NCBI GenBank assembly: GCA_002342685.1 | Contig: DDQN01000072.1 | Span: forward strand, 91,127-155,126 | DNA: 64,000 nucleotides | From: Vibrio sp. UBA2441 | GTDB lineage: Bacteria; Pseudomonadota; Gammaproteobacteria; Enterobacterales; Vibrionaceae | Reading direction: 5' to 3' | In this document: one piece after another, positions 63,851-64,000 of the stretch | Layout of the letters: each line of letters begins with the position of its first letter | Position numbering within the stretch: the stretch's first letter is position 1 | Translations under genes and position numbers: made by a program | The notes under the pieces: generated by a model | Told to the model about the DNA's origin: nothing | The model's input: only the letters and a program-made list of their open reading frames with translations | Database searches by the model: none

Positions 63851-64000
63851 TGTGTTCTCCTAGCGTCTGACGTTACTGTTTTTTATTATTGATATTTTTT
63901 ATTAAATAAGTTTCATTATCACAACAGTTCAAACTATAGGACATGATTCCCAGCTTGTTAAAAAATTATTATTAATTATTTTGCGTATTCCGGCGATGGT

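Overview
The window reads as a chromosomal segment of a low-to-moderate GC gammaproteobacterium, most likely a Vibrionaceae member. The indications are a FabV-type enoyl-ACP reductase, a class III ribonucleotide reductase with the Escherichia coli zinc and glycyl-radical positions preserved, a fused ascorbate PTS IIBC protein, a DUF3319-like protein, tesA/ybbA/ybbP, and the Ddl and PatZ proteins. No rRNA, tRNA, CRISPR array, insertion sequence or prophage was seen. Genes are dense, mostly in short operons separated by clear hairpin terminators.

Layout. 1-1.7 kb: the 3' part of an M23 murein endopeptidase, a small acidic protein and a 38-residue lipoprotein. 1.7-6.2 kb: an RND efflux pump pair. 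6.3-8.3 kb: an EF-hand protein and a ferric-reductase-type flavocytochrome, each preceded by four pentamers at exactly 10-bp spacing (candidate shared OmpR-family operator). 8.4-16.3 kb: a complete L-ascorbate system (ulaR-ulaG divergent from ulaAB-ulaC-ulaF-HAD phosphatase-ulaD-ulaE). 16.3-19.3 kb: four single genes. 19.5-23.9 kb: a tripartite tricarboxylate-type transporter co-transcribed with a sulfatase. 24.5-27.3 kb: nrdD-nrdG with a candidate FNR site and paired NrdR boxes. 27.4-30.3 kb: an aminotransferase, a retropepsin-like lipoprotein, cutA and yjdF. 30.5-37.5 kb: a choline block: divergent BCCT-type transporter, betA, betB, and divergently a eukaryotic-type choline/carnitine O-acyltransferase. 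37.7-43.4 kb: RecQ-family helicase, an ABC_ATPase-family P-loop protein, and a GAF/degenerate GGDEF/EAL protein. 43.8-50.4 kb: pepD, fabV, tesA, ybbA-ybbP. 50.5-55.2 kb: a small unknown protein, a DnaA-box-like cluster, an orphan FAD oxidoreductase and the 5-oxoprolinase genes pxpABC. 55.5-64 kb: a 24-residue membrane peptide, patZ, a SPOR lipoprotein, ddl, a tyrosine recombinase, a DUF3319-like protein, yciH and a chemotaxis receptor.

How the genes fit together. Much of the segment is scavenging and stress metabolism: ascorbate uptake and conversion to pentose phosphates, uptake of an anion linked to sulfate-ester cleavage, oxidation of choline to glycine betaine, and 5-oxoproline hydrolysis. 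The most unusual item is the choline/carnitine acyltransferase beside betBA. By my alignment from memory it lacks the arginine and threonine that hold the carnitine carboxylate in carnitine acetyltransferase. It is therefore a candidate choline-type acyltransferase in a bacterium (inference, needs testing).
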